From Linum tenue (taxonomy: Eukaryota > Streptophyta > Magnoliopsida > Malpighiales > Linaceae): a DNA stretch of 64,000 nt. The translations under genes and the position numbers were made by a program. Under the pieces are notes generated by a model. The model saw only the letters and a program-made list of their open reading frames with translations, made no database searches and was not told the origin of the DNA. Positions within the stretch are counted from its first letter, which is position 1; each line of letters opens with the position of its first letter. Shown here piece by piece: positions 45,801 through 56,542 of this stretch. The stretch is taken from contig CAMGYJ010000009.1 of the NCBI GenBank assembly GCA_946122785.1, positions 24,153,633 through 24,217,632 of the forward strand, in the 5' to 3' direction.

Positions 45801-48800
45801 ATGGCGTCGTTTTCTCTTGCCTCCAAGCTCCCCTTACTTCGCTCCGACCATGCGGACGGCTTACTTGGAAGTCGGCCGTTTTCTGCTGCTGCGAAGGCAA
45901 TTTATAGTGGTCCTTCTTCCAAGTTCTTCAACTTGAACTGCGAGGTCAACTTTGGTTCTTTCACATCTTACTGCGACGCGCGATTCTCCGCGAGCAATAT
46001 TCCATGCGCCACTGCAGAGATAGTGGTGGATAGCGCGACAGAAAAAGGGGAAGGGAGTGGGGGGAGGGTTCTCAGAGTTGGACTGGTATGCGGCGGTCCA
46101 TCTGCAGAGCGTGGGATTTCTCTCAACTCTGTTAGATCAGTTCTTGATCACATACAGGTAATTTTTTTGAATATGTCCACCATGTGTTTGAAACTTTGTA
46201 TCAATCACTTGCTGGGAAAGAAAGTTCGTTATGTTACTATGAACTGTTCTTCTTACCCACCATCTGTTCGACAGGGAGATGATCTGCAAGTGAATTGCTA
46301 CTACATTGACTCTGACCTCAATGCGTTTGCTATAGCCCCTGCCCAGGTTTGTTTCTTCTTATTCTTCTTCTTCTTCTTCTTCTTTTTATAGAAGCTACAT
46401 TTCTAGATTCATATGATTCCTATGCATCGTGTCAACGGTTATAGATTGACAGTCAATTTGCTACTTTCACGATGGCACGGCTTGTACTTATGATGATGAA
46501 TACAACGTTGAATATATTTTGTCCTTACTCTCCAGGTATACTCAAACACACAGCCGATTTCGACTTTAGCTGAAAGGTGAGACTTTACTGTTACTCATGA
46601 TATCTTCTTTCATTCAGTTCTTGGATAGCTGCAGGAAACTTAAAGCTGCTTAAATTATCCTGCTTTTACAGCCTTGCCCAGCGTTTTTCGTCTCTGTCTG
46701 AATTCGCTGAGCACCTTGCTGCAACTGTTGACATAGTATTCCCAGTTATTCATGGTCAGTTTGGCGAAGATGGTGGCATACAGGTTTAGCAAATAATGAT
46801 ATCCTTTTGTCAGTATCGCACCAAAGTAGATTATGGCTTATAAGACTATAAATTTTATTTGGGTGCTGTTTGAATGACTCAGGAATTGCTGGAGAAATAC
46901 AATATTCCTTTTGTTGGCACAGGATCAAGTGAGTGTCGTCGTGCATTCGACAAGGTATAGGGAATCTGCAATATCTTTCAAATCTCAAGGCTTCTAATAC
47001 ATTGTGATGTGAGGATATGAGGGATATGGGTATCTGTTGAAGCTTTTGTCACATATTCTTACAACTTATCCTTTGAATTATTGGCAGTATGAAGCCTCCT
47101 TGGAACTCAGAAAACAAGGGTTTGTTACAGTACCAAACATTTTAGTTCAGGTATTGCTCTAAACTTGCCGAAATTCAGTGTGTCCTTTGCTCCATCACGA
47201 TTTAATACTGGTGCTTGAATATGAATTGGCAATTAGGGAAGTGATCCCAAAGAATCTGAATTAGCTAAATGGTTCACAAGCAACCAGCTGGACACCAAAT
47301 CAGGGAAAGTAGTGGTAAGGCAGGCTTCACTCATGTCGGCTTAACCAGAGCGAAACCCATGTTTCCAGGTTGCTAAAGCCCAAACTATTCTCATATTGCA
47401 GGTGAAGCCAGTCAGAGCTGGATCAAGCATTGGTGTTACAGTTGCTTATGGCGTTGCCGATGCATTGAAGAAGGCAAAGGATATAAAATTAGAGGTAACC
47501 TGAACTTTATCTCGTAATGACTAAGCATCTTCGAAAGAAGCGAGGCATGATGCTTATCTAACACAGTCACATGCTTGTTGGAACATTTGAAAGGGTATTG
47601 ACGAGCAAGTCATAGTAGAAATATTTCTCGAAGGAGGAAGTGAATTCACTGCCATTATCCTTGATGTGGGCTCCGAAACTGATTGTCAACCTATTGTTCT
47701 AATCCCATCTGAGGTACTATTCTTGTGTTTGTCTCATCTAAATTTTTTCCAAACCATAATTGGACGGGGTTTACGTAATGCTTCTTTCTTCTGCTGATAT
47801 TACCAGTATTTAATCATGAACTATCTGCTGAACCTCTTTTTTTGTCAGGTGGAGCTTCATTTTAATGAAGACGATGCAATCTTCAATTACAGAAGGAAGT
47901 ACCTTCCAACTCGACAGGTTAAGCTGCGAAATGTTGAAGCTTTTTCTTGATACAAAATTGTTTGTGGAGCACTCACCCTCAAGTCTCTTACTTCTTCCCG
48001 CAGGTAGCTTATCACACTCCCCCTCGTTTTCCCATTGAGGTAACAAGAACTATCCGTGAGGGAGCATCTTGGCTTTTTAGACATCTTGGCCTTCGTGATT
48101 TTGCTCGAATTGATGGCTGGTTTCTGCCATCATCCACAAACTCGTTCTTTGGCACAGCAGATGGGAAGTTTGGAAGGTCTGATATGGGAACAGTACTGTT
48201 TACAGACATTAATCTGGTCAGTAGTTTCCTCTAAATTTTTCCACTGACACTGCCATTAGCTCTTCTGGATACGCCAAATTGAATTTTGTTTAATTTTTAG
48301 ATTAGTGGAATGGAGCAGACAAGCTTCTTATTTCAGCAAGCTTCAAAGGTTGGATTCTCTCATTCGAACATCCTGAGGAGCATCGTTCACCATGCATGCT
48401 CAAGGTTTCCCAATCTTGAATCATACGCCGATATTTCCAGTCATTTGCCAAGAAGATCAAATTCCAAACTGCGCACTGAAGACTCGGACCAAAACAAAGG
48501 CATTCGTAAAGTTTTTGTCATTTTTGGAGGAAATTCATCAGAGCGTCAAGTGTCTGTAATAAGTGGAACAAACGTTTGGCTTAACTTGCAAGGCTTTGAT
48601 GATGTTAGTTCCAATAAATGATGGTTATAAATTGGGTACTCTTTGTGCTAGTTGACCAATGTCTAACATTTTCGAGATTTTCTTCCCCACTACAGCTTGA
48701 AGTTATTCCTTGCCTGCTTGCACCCTCAGATGGCCGGTCTTCTAATGCTGGATCACGGACAGTTTGGTCATTGCCGTGAGTAGAGATCTTAAAAGCACTT

Positions 48801-50916
48801 GGTGTCTTGTTTTGGAAAGATGTTGCTAGTACTATGCATATGAACTTACAACACGCCTCTTTTTGCTACAGTTATTCTCTTGTCCTGAGACACACCGTAG
48901 AAGAAGTTCTTGATGCTTGCACTGAAGCAACTGACCCATCTAGGGCTTCATTAACATCTCAGTTGCGCAAGCAAGTGATGGGTGATTTGATGGAAGGACT
49001 TGAGAAGCACCGCTGGTTTAATGGGTTTGATATTACTGATGAAAAACCTGTAAAGTTCTCTCTTCAGGATTGGATTAAGCATGCCAAAGAAGTGCAAGCA
49101 ACGGTATTCCTTACAGGTCCGTGTTTTCTGGGCCATGTATACTGGGTTTTTTTTTGCTTGAAAATGTTCCTGAAGCTTGTAATGCACAATTCCTAGTTCA
49201 CGGAGACATTGGTGAAGATGGTACACTTCAATCCTTGCTGCAAGCAGAAGGAGTTCCATATACAGGTATACCCTTATTACCCTGGACCATCAAATTACAT
49301 TTCTTATGATAGTAAGTAATTCATTGACATTTCCTTTGGCTACATGAATTAAGGTCCTGGGATATTGGCATCAAAGATTTGTATGGATAAAGTGGCTACA
49401 TCTTTGGCTGTTAGTCATGTATGGTAACAAACCAAGTTTTGTAAGTTGTGTCGAAACACTTCTATGCTTATTCTGGAGTCTCATATGCTCTACAACTTAA
49501 CAGCTTTCCGATGTTGGAGTTCTCACCATAAACAAAGACGTGAGGACAAAAGAAGAATTACTGAAGAATCCCTCATTGAAGATTTGGAATGAGCTGACCT
49601 CAAAGCTTCAGTGTGGAACATTGTGTGTCAAACCAGCAAGAGATGGATGCTCAACTGGCGTGGCAAGAATCCGGTGCATTTCTCAACCACTTATCATTGT
49701 TTCTATTTGTATTTCTGATGCTTCAAATAAGTATACGGCGGTTCATTTATTTTCTTCCGCAGTTGTTCTGAGGACCTTGCAGTTTATGTAGCTGCATTGG
49801 AAGAATGTCTCCCACGGATCCCACCCAACAGTTTTTCAAATGTAATATACCGAACAACTGCAACTTATTTTACTTCCATTTGTTCACTAATAAGTAATAT
49901 TTTGCTTACATATGGAACGTTTTAGGCACACGGACCGATTGAAATGCCAAATCCTCCTCCAGAGAAGTTGATCTTTGAGCCCTTTATCGAGACGGATGAA
50001 ATCATTGTCTCTTCTAAGTCCGCAGACGGGCTATTGTGGGAGGGAGAGAGCCGATGGGTGGAAATAACAGTTGGTGTAGTGGGGAAACGTGGTTGCATGC
50101 AGTCACTTTCTCCGAGCATAACTGTCAAGGAAGGTGGTGATATTTTATCACTGGAAGAGAAGTTTCAGGGTACGGATTTGGTTTGCCGGAGAAGTTTACT
50201 GATGAGGACATCAACGAGGCTCGACTTATATCATTTACCATGTGTTCATTCTCCTGAGGTAGCTTATAACATTATGATTTGTCTCTGTAGGTGGAACCGG
50301 CATTAATCTTACTCCTCCACCACCATCGATTGTCAGGTATGTTAGTTGTTGAAACAGCGTCAAGTTCTTGGGCGAGCTCTGTCTGGGGCGTAGCTTTTCA
50401 TAAACCCTTGTGTCTCTCTGTCTGTTGTTTGCTTTAGTGAGGAAGCATTGGAGAAATGTAAGCGGCGCATTGAGCTGGTAGCAAACACACTGGAGTTGGA
50501 GGGGTTTTCCAGAATTGATGCCTTTCTTAACGTTGACAGTGGAGAGGTATCCATTTCTAAACTGTGAAAAAAATAAAAACAGATGATAAAGGAGCGAACT
50601 TTCATGACTGGTTGATATGAATTGATTGCAGGTGTTGGTTATAGAGGTGAACACTGTGCCTGGAATGACTCCTTCCACTGTATTGATTCATCAGGTAAGT
50701 TTATGATGAACATACCAAATTGACAATTTCTACACATCTGTATTTTTTCCTATGTAAATGCAAGCTGCAGAACCCTTCAAGATGCTCTGCTAACATTCGG
50801 CGTTGTGCTGTATCATATACGCATTTGCGTGGCAGGCATTGGCAGAGCAGCCTCCGGTGTACCCTCATATGTTCTTCCGTAGGTTGCTCGATTTGGCATC
50901 CGATAGAACCATTTAG
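45801..50916 (+). CDS. D-alanine--D-alanine ligase family protein, copy 2 (intact)
   Basis: 23 exons, all GT-AG: 45801-46157, 46275-46346, 46536-46576, 46672-46783, 46883-46954, 47088-47150, 47237-47314, 47402-47494, 47594-47713, 47849-47917, 48004-48216, 48301-48603, 48696-48775, 48872-49116, 49197-49265, 49354-49418, 49504-49673, 49763-49841, 49926-50169, 50291-50336, 50438-50546, 50632-50694, 50836-50916. They total 2844 nt, 947 residues, near the size of Arabidopsis At3g08840. A Ser/Ala-rich N-terminus (about 1-85) suggests plastid import. Two ATP-grasp ligase units are fused. Unit 1 has VCGGPSAERGIS (about 95-106) and KPVRAGSSIGV (about 267-277). Unit 2 has IFGGNSSERQVS (about 504-515), KPARDGCSTGV and a good metal/substrate site EVNTVPGMTPST (about 905-916). 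Unit 1's matching site is degenerate (DINLISGME). The family joins two D-Ala for plastid peptidoglycan in moss; the role in eudicots is unsettled. Exon 3 has an odd segment (see findings). Confidence 0.93.
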
Positions 50917-51055
50917 GTGCATTCAAATAGCTTCCTGGTGGACTTGGTTGGCCGACGGATGACAAAAGAGAAGGGACATTCGTGCGTGCCTTTTGTAGCC
51001 TAGTCGTGGCGATTTGTTGAATGTTTGTTGCATTTGGACAATCGTGATTTCCTGC

Positions 51056-51061
51056 AATAAA
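51056..51061 (+). terminator. Polyadenylation signal AATAAA of ligase copy 2
   Basis: AATAAA 140 bp after the TAG stop, followed by T-rich sequence, giving a 3' untranslated region of about 160 nt that ends just before a MITE at 51107. Confidence 0.6.
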
Positions 51062-51106
51062 GTGTTGTTCATTTGTCAAAGCTTTCTTTTTTCCTTACCT
51101 CATTAA

Positions 51107-51476
51107 GAGATTCTTTGCTTGTTGGATTTGAAAAATGAGGGTTTTAGCTCAAAAAAACCTTTGGATTTATGAGGGATTTGTACCATCATGGATTTGAAGA
51201 GTCTATTGTTTGCATGATAGATTTGATGATATAATTATGATGGATTCGCTATAAATATTAACTATCCATCAAGGATTTACAAATCCCACCCCAATATGTG
51301 GGATTTAGAAGTCCGTGGGGTCCACGGATCCACGGATTTGGATCCAAAAAAGGGAACAAATCCGTGGACCCCACGGATTTAACACCTGACAACAAACAAT
51401 GGACTTGGCTAAAATCCATCATGCTTGGGATTTGAGTCCCAAATCCATGACCCAAATCCATCAAGCAAACGACCCC
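51107..51476. mobile_element. Tourist/Harbinger-like MITE
   Basis: Flanked by TAA on both sides (51104-51106, 51477-51479). Inverted ends GAGATTCTTTGCTTG and (reverse complement of the right) GGGGTCGTTTGCTTG continue inward as TTGGATTTG/ATGGATTTG. The interior is rich in GGATTT/AAATCC words and GTCCACGGATCCACGGAT palindromes. Non-coding. Confidence 0.7.
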
Positions 51477-51479
51477 TAA

Positions 51480-52389
51480 GACCTGCCTATTTGAGAGTTT
51501 ATTGATTGGTAGCATTAGCATGCAACAGCAGAAATGTTTAGTTACCAATATTTTTTGGTTGCCTAAATAACAAGGGGAAAAAACCTTGATGAGTGAGCAT
51601 GGGCTGGGCCGAGATGTATCCGGGTTGTGTCTTGCTATCTGCTCATCTATCAAGTATGGGCCTGATTCAGATTAAGAAAAGGTGGACTATGCTTATTGGA
51701 ACTGATCCCCAGATTTGTTTATTCGAGTTGATTTGGCAGGCACCCACGAGACAAAAGGGTAAAACTGAAAGGCGCAAAAAGAAAGAAAGTGACTCCTGCC
51801 AATCAAGAGTCTAAAGGAAGATCTAGAAGGTGTTAAATTTGAATGAACTATCGCTGACGATACGGTCTGACCCTTGTTCTTCTCGACCCTCCAGCATTGC
51901 GAAGAAACAACCAAAAGGCTAGCCATGGTCCTGGTCACGCCGCCGCCAGCAGCGACATATGTTTGACTATTTTTCTTGGCTATTTTCATAGGTTTGAAAA
52001 TTACAGAGAGACGAGTTTCAAGAAGAGCAATATCATTCCCCTTCCCTCTCCGCGGGCAGAAGTAATTAAAATTGTTTTATTTTTGGAAGATAGGGGGGTG
52101 GCGTGCTGCTGAATAGCGACAGACACAAGCTCAGACGACAACGGTCAGGTTAGAAGTTTTGAACTCCTGGCTTGGGGCCAGATAAATTTGTTGCATATTG
52201 TGTTTCTTGACGCTGAACAAAGTCCCCGCCCCTTCCAAGTGCCAACCAACGACCTCTGCCACTCCAAGGTACTAGTTTTTTAGCTGTTGGGTTCCATTTT
52301 TCGTTACGCCTTTCAAGCTTGGGTTTGGAATTCAGCTTAATGATTCTCTTCTTTGGATCAAAATATCCTTGTTTTGAAGTTCTTTGCTT
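51480..52389. other. Intergenic, no gene recognised
   Basis: No credible gene. Short frames at 51593-51814 and 51897-52112 lack conserved words. A CCGCCGCCAGCAGCG patch at about 51935 is the only GC-rich feature. Confidence 0.45.
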
Positions 52390-52394
52390 TGGAC

Positions 52395-53837
52395 TGACTC
52401 GCTATGACACAACTCCTAACAATGGCCAAGTGTAACCAATGAAAGGGACTGCATTATAGTGGCTCAAGTAAAAAATATCGAATCCACGGGTCTCTAGAGT
52501 TACTATTACTCAGCTTCAGTTCATTATCTAGCAAACCAGATTAAGATAGAAGAACTAAAACTACTCTAGCAAACTACAGTTAAGGTTAATTTAATTACAG
52601 GTTGGGAACTCACTTAGGTATGATTCCCCCTAGCCACTAGTCAGATTAATGATTGATGATCTCTAACCTGTTTCACTTTCATTCACAATGCGGAGAATCC
52701 TTAACTAGACCTTGAGTCTCGACTAAAGGAACAAGGCCCTCTTGAGTCAATTGCCTAGAGGGACGTATCCTTCTCTAGAACAACCGATCAAGGCGTTCTG
52801 AACTAGACTCCCTCTATCGAAAGAGGTTCTCAATCGATACAAAGCAGTGAATCAACCCTCGACTAAAGCAGTCGATCCAATACTATCAATCTATGGTGCT
52901 CTATTGACCTAATCAGGTATTCGCTCTCATAGGATCAAAGCAGAATCAATAATCTCGACTAAAGCAGAATTGAATCATGAAAACATGCATAGATTGAATA
53001 TGAACTCAAGATTATCAAGTCAGAGTACTCATACAATCATCCAATCAAACAAACATAGCTAGGGTTCCTCAAAACCTAAGTGAAGGGAAGTTACTCCATA
53101 GAGAAGAGAGAGACTGCAGTAAGAATCTTCAGATGATCAGTCTTCAAGTCCGGGCTTATTCCTCGAGCTTCCAAGGCGAAGAAATCCTCCAATTCCACTC
53201 CAAGAATGCCCTCAAATCGCCCCCTCTCTCTTTGGTTCGTCCCTTGGGTGTTTGGGATCCAAAACCCAGCTCTCCCTCTCCTTTGGCTCGAATTTGGTTA
53301 AAAAACCCGATTCTGGGCAAAACACGGTCGCGGGCACGGCCGTGCTTTGGTTTTGCCCGCCCGTGTTTTGCCCCCGTGTTAAAAACACGCCCGGGCGCGT
53401 TGGCCAAAACACGGTCGTGCCTAAATATGGGCACGGCCGTGTTTTGATTTAGGCGCGCCCGTGTTTTTACTGCCAAACCTGTTCCCCTATATTCAATGCT
53501 TCGTTTCTCCCTCGTCCGGACTCCGAATCAGTCGCCGTTTGATCTCAGACGCTCGTAGTCTCGTCCTCTTTCTTTTCATGACAAGCTTGCATGATTATTT
53601 GTCCATAAAGTGAGGTAGAAATCCATTCTTATTCAGGTCATGCCCGAGTTTCTGCTCCCGAATCACCAATTGATCGCTGATTGACTTGAAACTTGCGCCT
53701 ATGCTTCACTTTATGTGCTAGGACCTGAAATATGACAAAGGAACACAACCTAGCATAAAATAGGCCAAAGATGTGATAATTAAAGCTCAAACGATCAAGA
53801 AACACAGGGGAAAACATGTGCAAATATCGAGTAATCA
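52395..53837 (-). repeat. 3' LTR of the 52-58 kb element
   Basis: Plus-strand ends TGACTCGCTATG...GAGTAATCA. It contains a block of AAAACACGG/CCGTGTTTT dyads at about 53320-53470, in the place where the first element's LTR has CCCGGTCGGG dyads. Confidence 0.95.
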
Positions 53838-53853
53838 AATCCCCCCACACTTA
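53838..53853 (-). promoter_or_regulatory. Polypurine tract of the 52-58 kb element
   Basis: Minus strand TAAGTGTGGGGGGATT abutting the 3' LTR. Confidence 0.8.
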
Positions 53854-54143
53854 ACCGTTTGCTTGTCCCCAAGCAAACCTAACTCAAACCAATGCAGCTC
53901 TCCAGACCTATATAGCAACAAACAACCCCGATCGTCGGTAGAGGACTTTCTAGATCATAAAGCAGCTTACGAGGTCAACTGGTCTTCTAAGACGTCCCCT
54001 ATCTTTCTCAATGCGAGTACTAGACTCAAGCCAGGATCATGAGAAAAAGTAGAAGTAAGACAGTCAGTTCATGGATAAAGGGACTCACACCATTCACAAC
54101 CAAGGACTCGTTGTACCGGGGTGCTCTTTCATTTCATTTCACC

Positions 54144-54215
54144 GTTGGAACCCCCTTTTCACTTTCATTTTACTTACTTTTTTTTCCTTTTTATTCACTT
54201 AGCGGGGGTTCCAAC
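54144..54215 (-). other. Perfect 12-bp inverted repeat (hairpin) in 3' region
   Basis: GTTGGAACCCCC and GGGGGTTCCAAC separated by 48 bp of T-rich loop. A counterpart exists in the first element at 28787-28857. Confidence 0.8.
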
Positions 54216-55218
54216 TGCAGTCTTTTGCACGGTCGACCCTTATTAGTCGAGCAAGAGCAATTTCTGTACATCTGGCGCTCGCCAGAGTACTTCTTTTAAC
54301 TCCTTTTCCTCAACTCGTGTGGAGGGTCAATGAAATTAAGGGGGGTCGGAAGCTCTATCCGTGCCCTTAAAAACACATCCTCGAGTAGGCAAACCGTTCA
54401 ACGGGTGAAAATTTTACTTGTACTAGAGACAGCTTAGCTTCACCTTGTAGGAGTACCCCACTAAGGATCACTAAAATCTCTTCCAAAACCCGATTTTGTG
54501 CAATGAACGGTGCCACACACGTTGGGCTTACCCCATGTTTAAGATTTCAATGATTTCGACATGGAGGACCAACTGCTTCCCATTTTCTATATGAGCACCC
54601 TGTTCGATACACGAGTCCAAAACACAATCCACATAGAGTCACCATTACCACATGAATTCAACGGTCCTAGCTCCACTAATTCACAAAATCAACTGGCACA
54701 GCAAAGAGCTAGATAGGAAAAATCTTATACTTCAACATCCTCCATAGTGCTACACTACCTCCCTAGGTTGCACATTACTATAGAGACTGTCAATTCAAAG
54801 CATACTGAGCAGGCAATTTGCAAGGAAACACGTACTTGGAGCCCTCAAATCGAAATTTGGACAGTGGACTAGGCTCCAAGCACACAAACAGCCAAACATT
54901 CGACACGCATACATAATCGAACATCCCCCCACACTTAAGCACGACATTGTCCTCAATGGAGGAAAGATAAGGAGGGTAGAACGAAGTTACCAGATCAAGG
55001 GTGAATGATGGTGGACGGGGCAGGCGATGTATTCCAGGAGGAGAGAGTAATCAGAACACAAACACCACACAAAATCTCACAAAGGTTGAGTTATTGACTC
55101 TAAAATCAAAGAACAAAACTGACTCAACCGAAGAGTAATAGGGAAAGAAATGCAAACCGAATGGTTGGGTTGCCTCCCAACAAGCGCTTCTTTCACGTCG
55201 TGAGCCGGACGATGGCTC

Positions 55219-56406
55219 CTAAGTTTCGGTCCACCCCAAAACCTCCTTGAAGTTGAGGTTCTCGTCAATGAGGTGGAGTCTCAAGTCACGAGCATGTGGT
55301 ATGACAGGTGATGGAAGCTCGTGCACTTGATGCAGATGAAGTCTCCACCCTCGAGACCTCTTCTTCTCTTCTCTCGTCTCATTGCCCCAAACCAGATATG
55401 ACAGCATCGATTGGCCACCATCGCGTCCACCAAGGGGAACCGATGTCGATGTGGCCTTGGTCTGGCAAAGAGACACTGCAAATGGGTCCTTGCTAAACAG
55501 TTCCTCGAAGTTTGGTGGGGATATTACCTGCAACTCATGGCCGGTGCAAGCCTCTTCCACCTTAACTCCGTCCTCAGCCTGGACGCCAATTGCTTCTTCA
55601 ACCTCCCTTTCTTCATGTGGTATCACCCCTGGGAAATGATCAAGAACTCCTCCTGCTTCACTTTCGTCATCCTCCACAACTTCTTTCTGCACCCTTTCTT
55701 GCTCTTCTTCTTCTAGCACGGATTGGAGAGCAAATTGCCAAGCAATTTCTTTCATGAGATCTTCTTGCATCTCCTCACTCATGCCCGCCTCTTCAACGCT
55801 CAGTTTAGGATGTGGGAAGGTGTGGTCGGCTACAACAGGACATTCCTGATCATGATCATCACGGGAGCTCTCCGTGACAACTTCAGTGTGCTCCACAATG
55901 TCCTTGTAGCCTTCTTCTTCCTCCTCCTCTTCTAGTATGGTAGCAGAAGGGTGATCTGGAGCAGGTTGTGCACAAGATCGCTCAAGATCATCGACGCTCT
56001 TCTTAAGGCTCAGGAGGATCTCCTCCGTTTCACGAAAGGCCTGGGTACAAAGATCCATCCTGACACATGATCTCTCACTGTCTCGAGCAAACTGCTCCAT
56101 GAGAAGCCTCAATTCATAGTTTGGATCTGGCTGTGGAGTGTAGCATGGCTCTGCAGAATGGCCCGTGAAGGCCGCCATGGGTAACTCCAGCTCTGATGGC
56201 CCTTCTGGTTATGGGAGGAATTCTTCTTGATAATGAGGTTGTTCTTGATATGCCCAGGGATCTGGTTGTTCTCCGTAGTAAGGGGGTTGGTACTGGAATC
56301 CGAATCCATAGTCTTCTCCTCCTTGATTTCTCCAGGGAGTCTCGGGGTAATACCACTCGGATGGTGGTGGATACCCCCAATGATTGGAGAAGCCATGAGG
56401 ATCCAT
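55219..56406 (-). pseudogene. Acidic ORF of unknown function, one in-frame stop
   Basis: From ATG 56406 one frame runs to 55219, broken only by TAA at 56211-56209. The part before the stop is about 65 codons, Pro/Tyr/Gln-rich (MDPHGFSNHWGYPPP start). The part after it can start at ATG 56178 and gives 319 codons: a helical Arg/Glu segment (LRLLMEQFARDSERS), long Glu-rich runs (EEEEEEEG; EEEEQERVQKE), then a C-terminal block SPPNFEELFSKDPFAVSLCQ and a basic RREEKKRSRGW-like patch, ending LNFKEVLGW. No zinc knuckle or enzyme motif. It occupies the place of gag-pol and ends just before the Athila post-pol block. The stop sits where a Gln codon would fit the surrounding Gln-rich text (CAA to TAA), so it is probably a recent point mutation. 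Function unknown; possibly a packaging or structural protein. Confidence 0.6.
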
Positions 56407-56518
56407 GATTCAAATCTGCACCAACAGAAACAAAAACACCCAAGTGAAAAGCAAGGGTGGAAAAGAAAAGAAAAACGCTAAAGTAAAAAACTTCTGCCTT
56501 TCCTAATACTCTAGAAAG

Positions 56519-56536
56519 TCCCCGGCAACGGCGCCA
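56519..56536 (-). promoter_or_regulatory. Primer-binding site (tRNA-Asp type)
   Basis: Minus strand TGGCGCCGTTGCCGGGGA, 6 nt from the 5' LTR, identical to the site in the first element. Confidence 0.92.
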
Positions 56537-56542
56537 AAAACT

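Noticed and set aside
53156..53476. Open frames on both strands in the second element's LTR (also 57281-57601)
   Set aside because: They arise from the GC-rich dyad array of the LTR; both copies are non-coding repeats.
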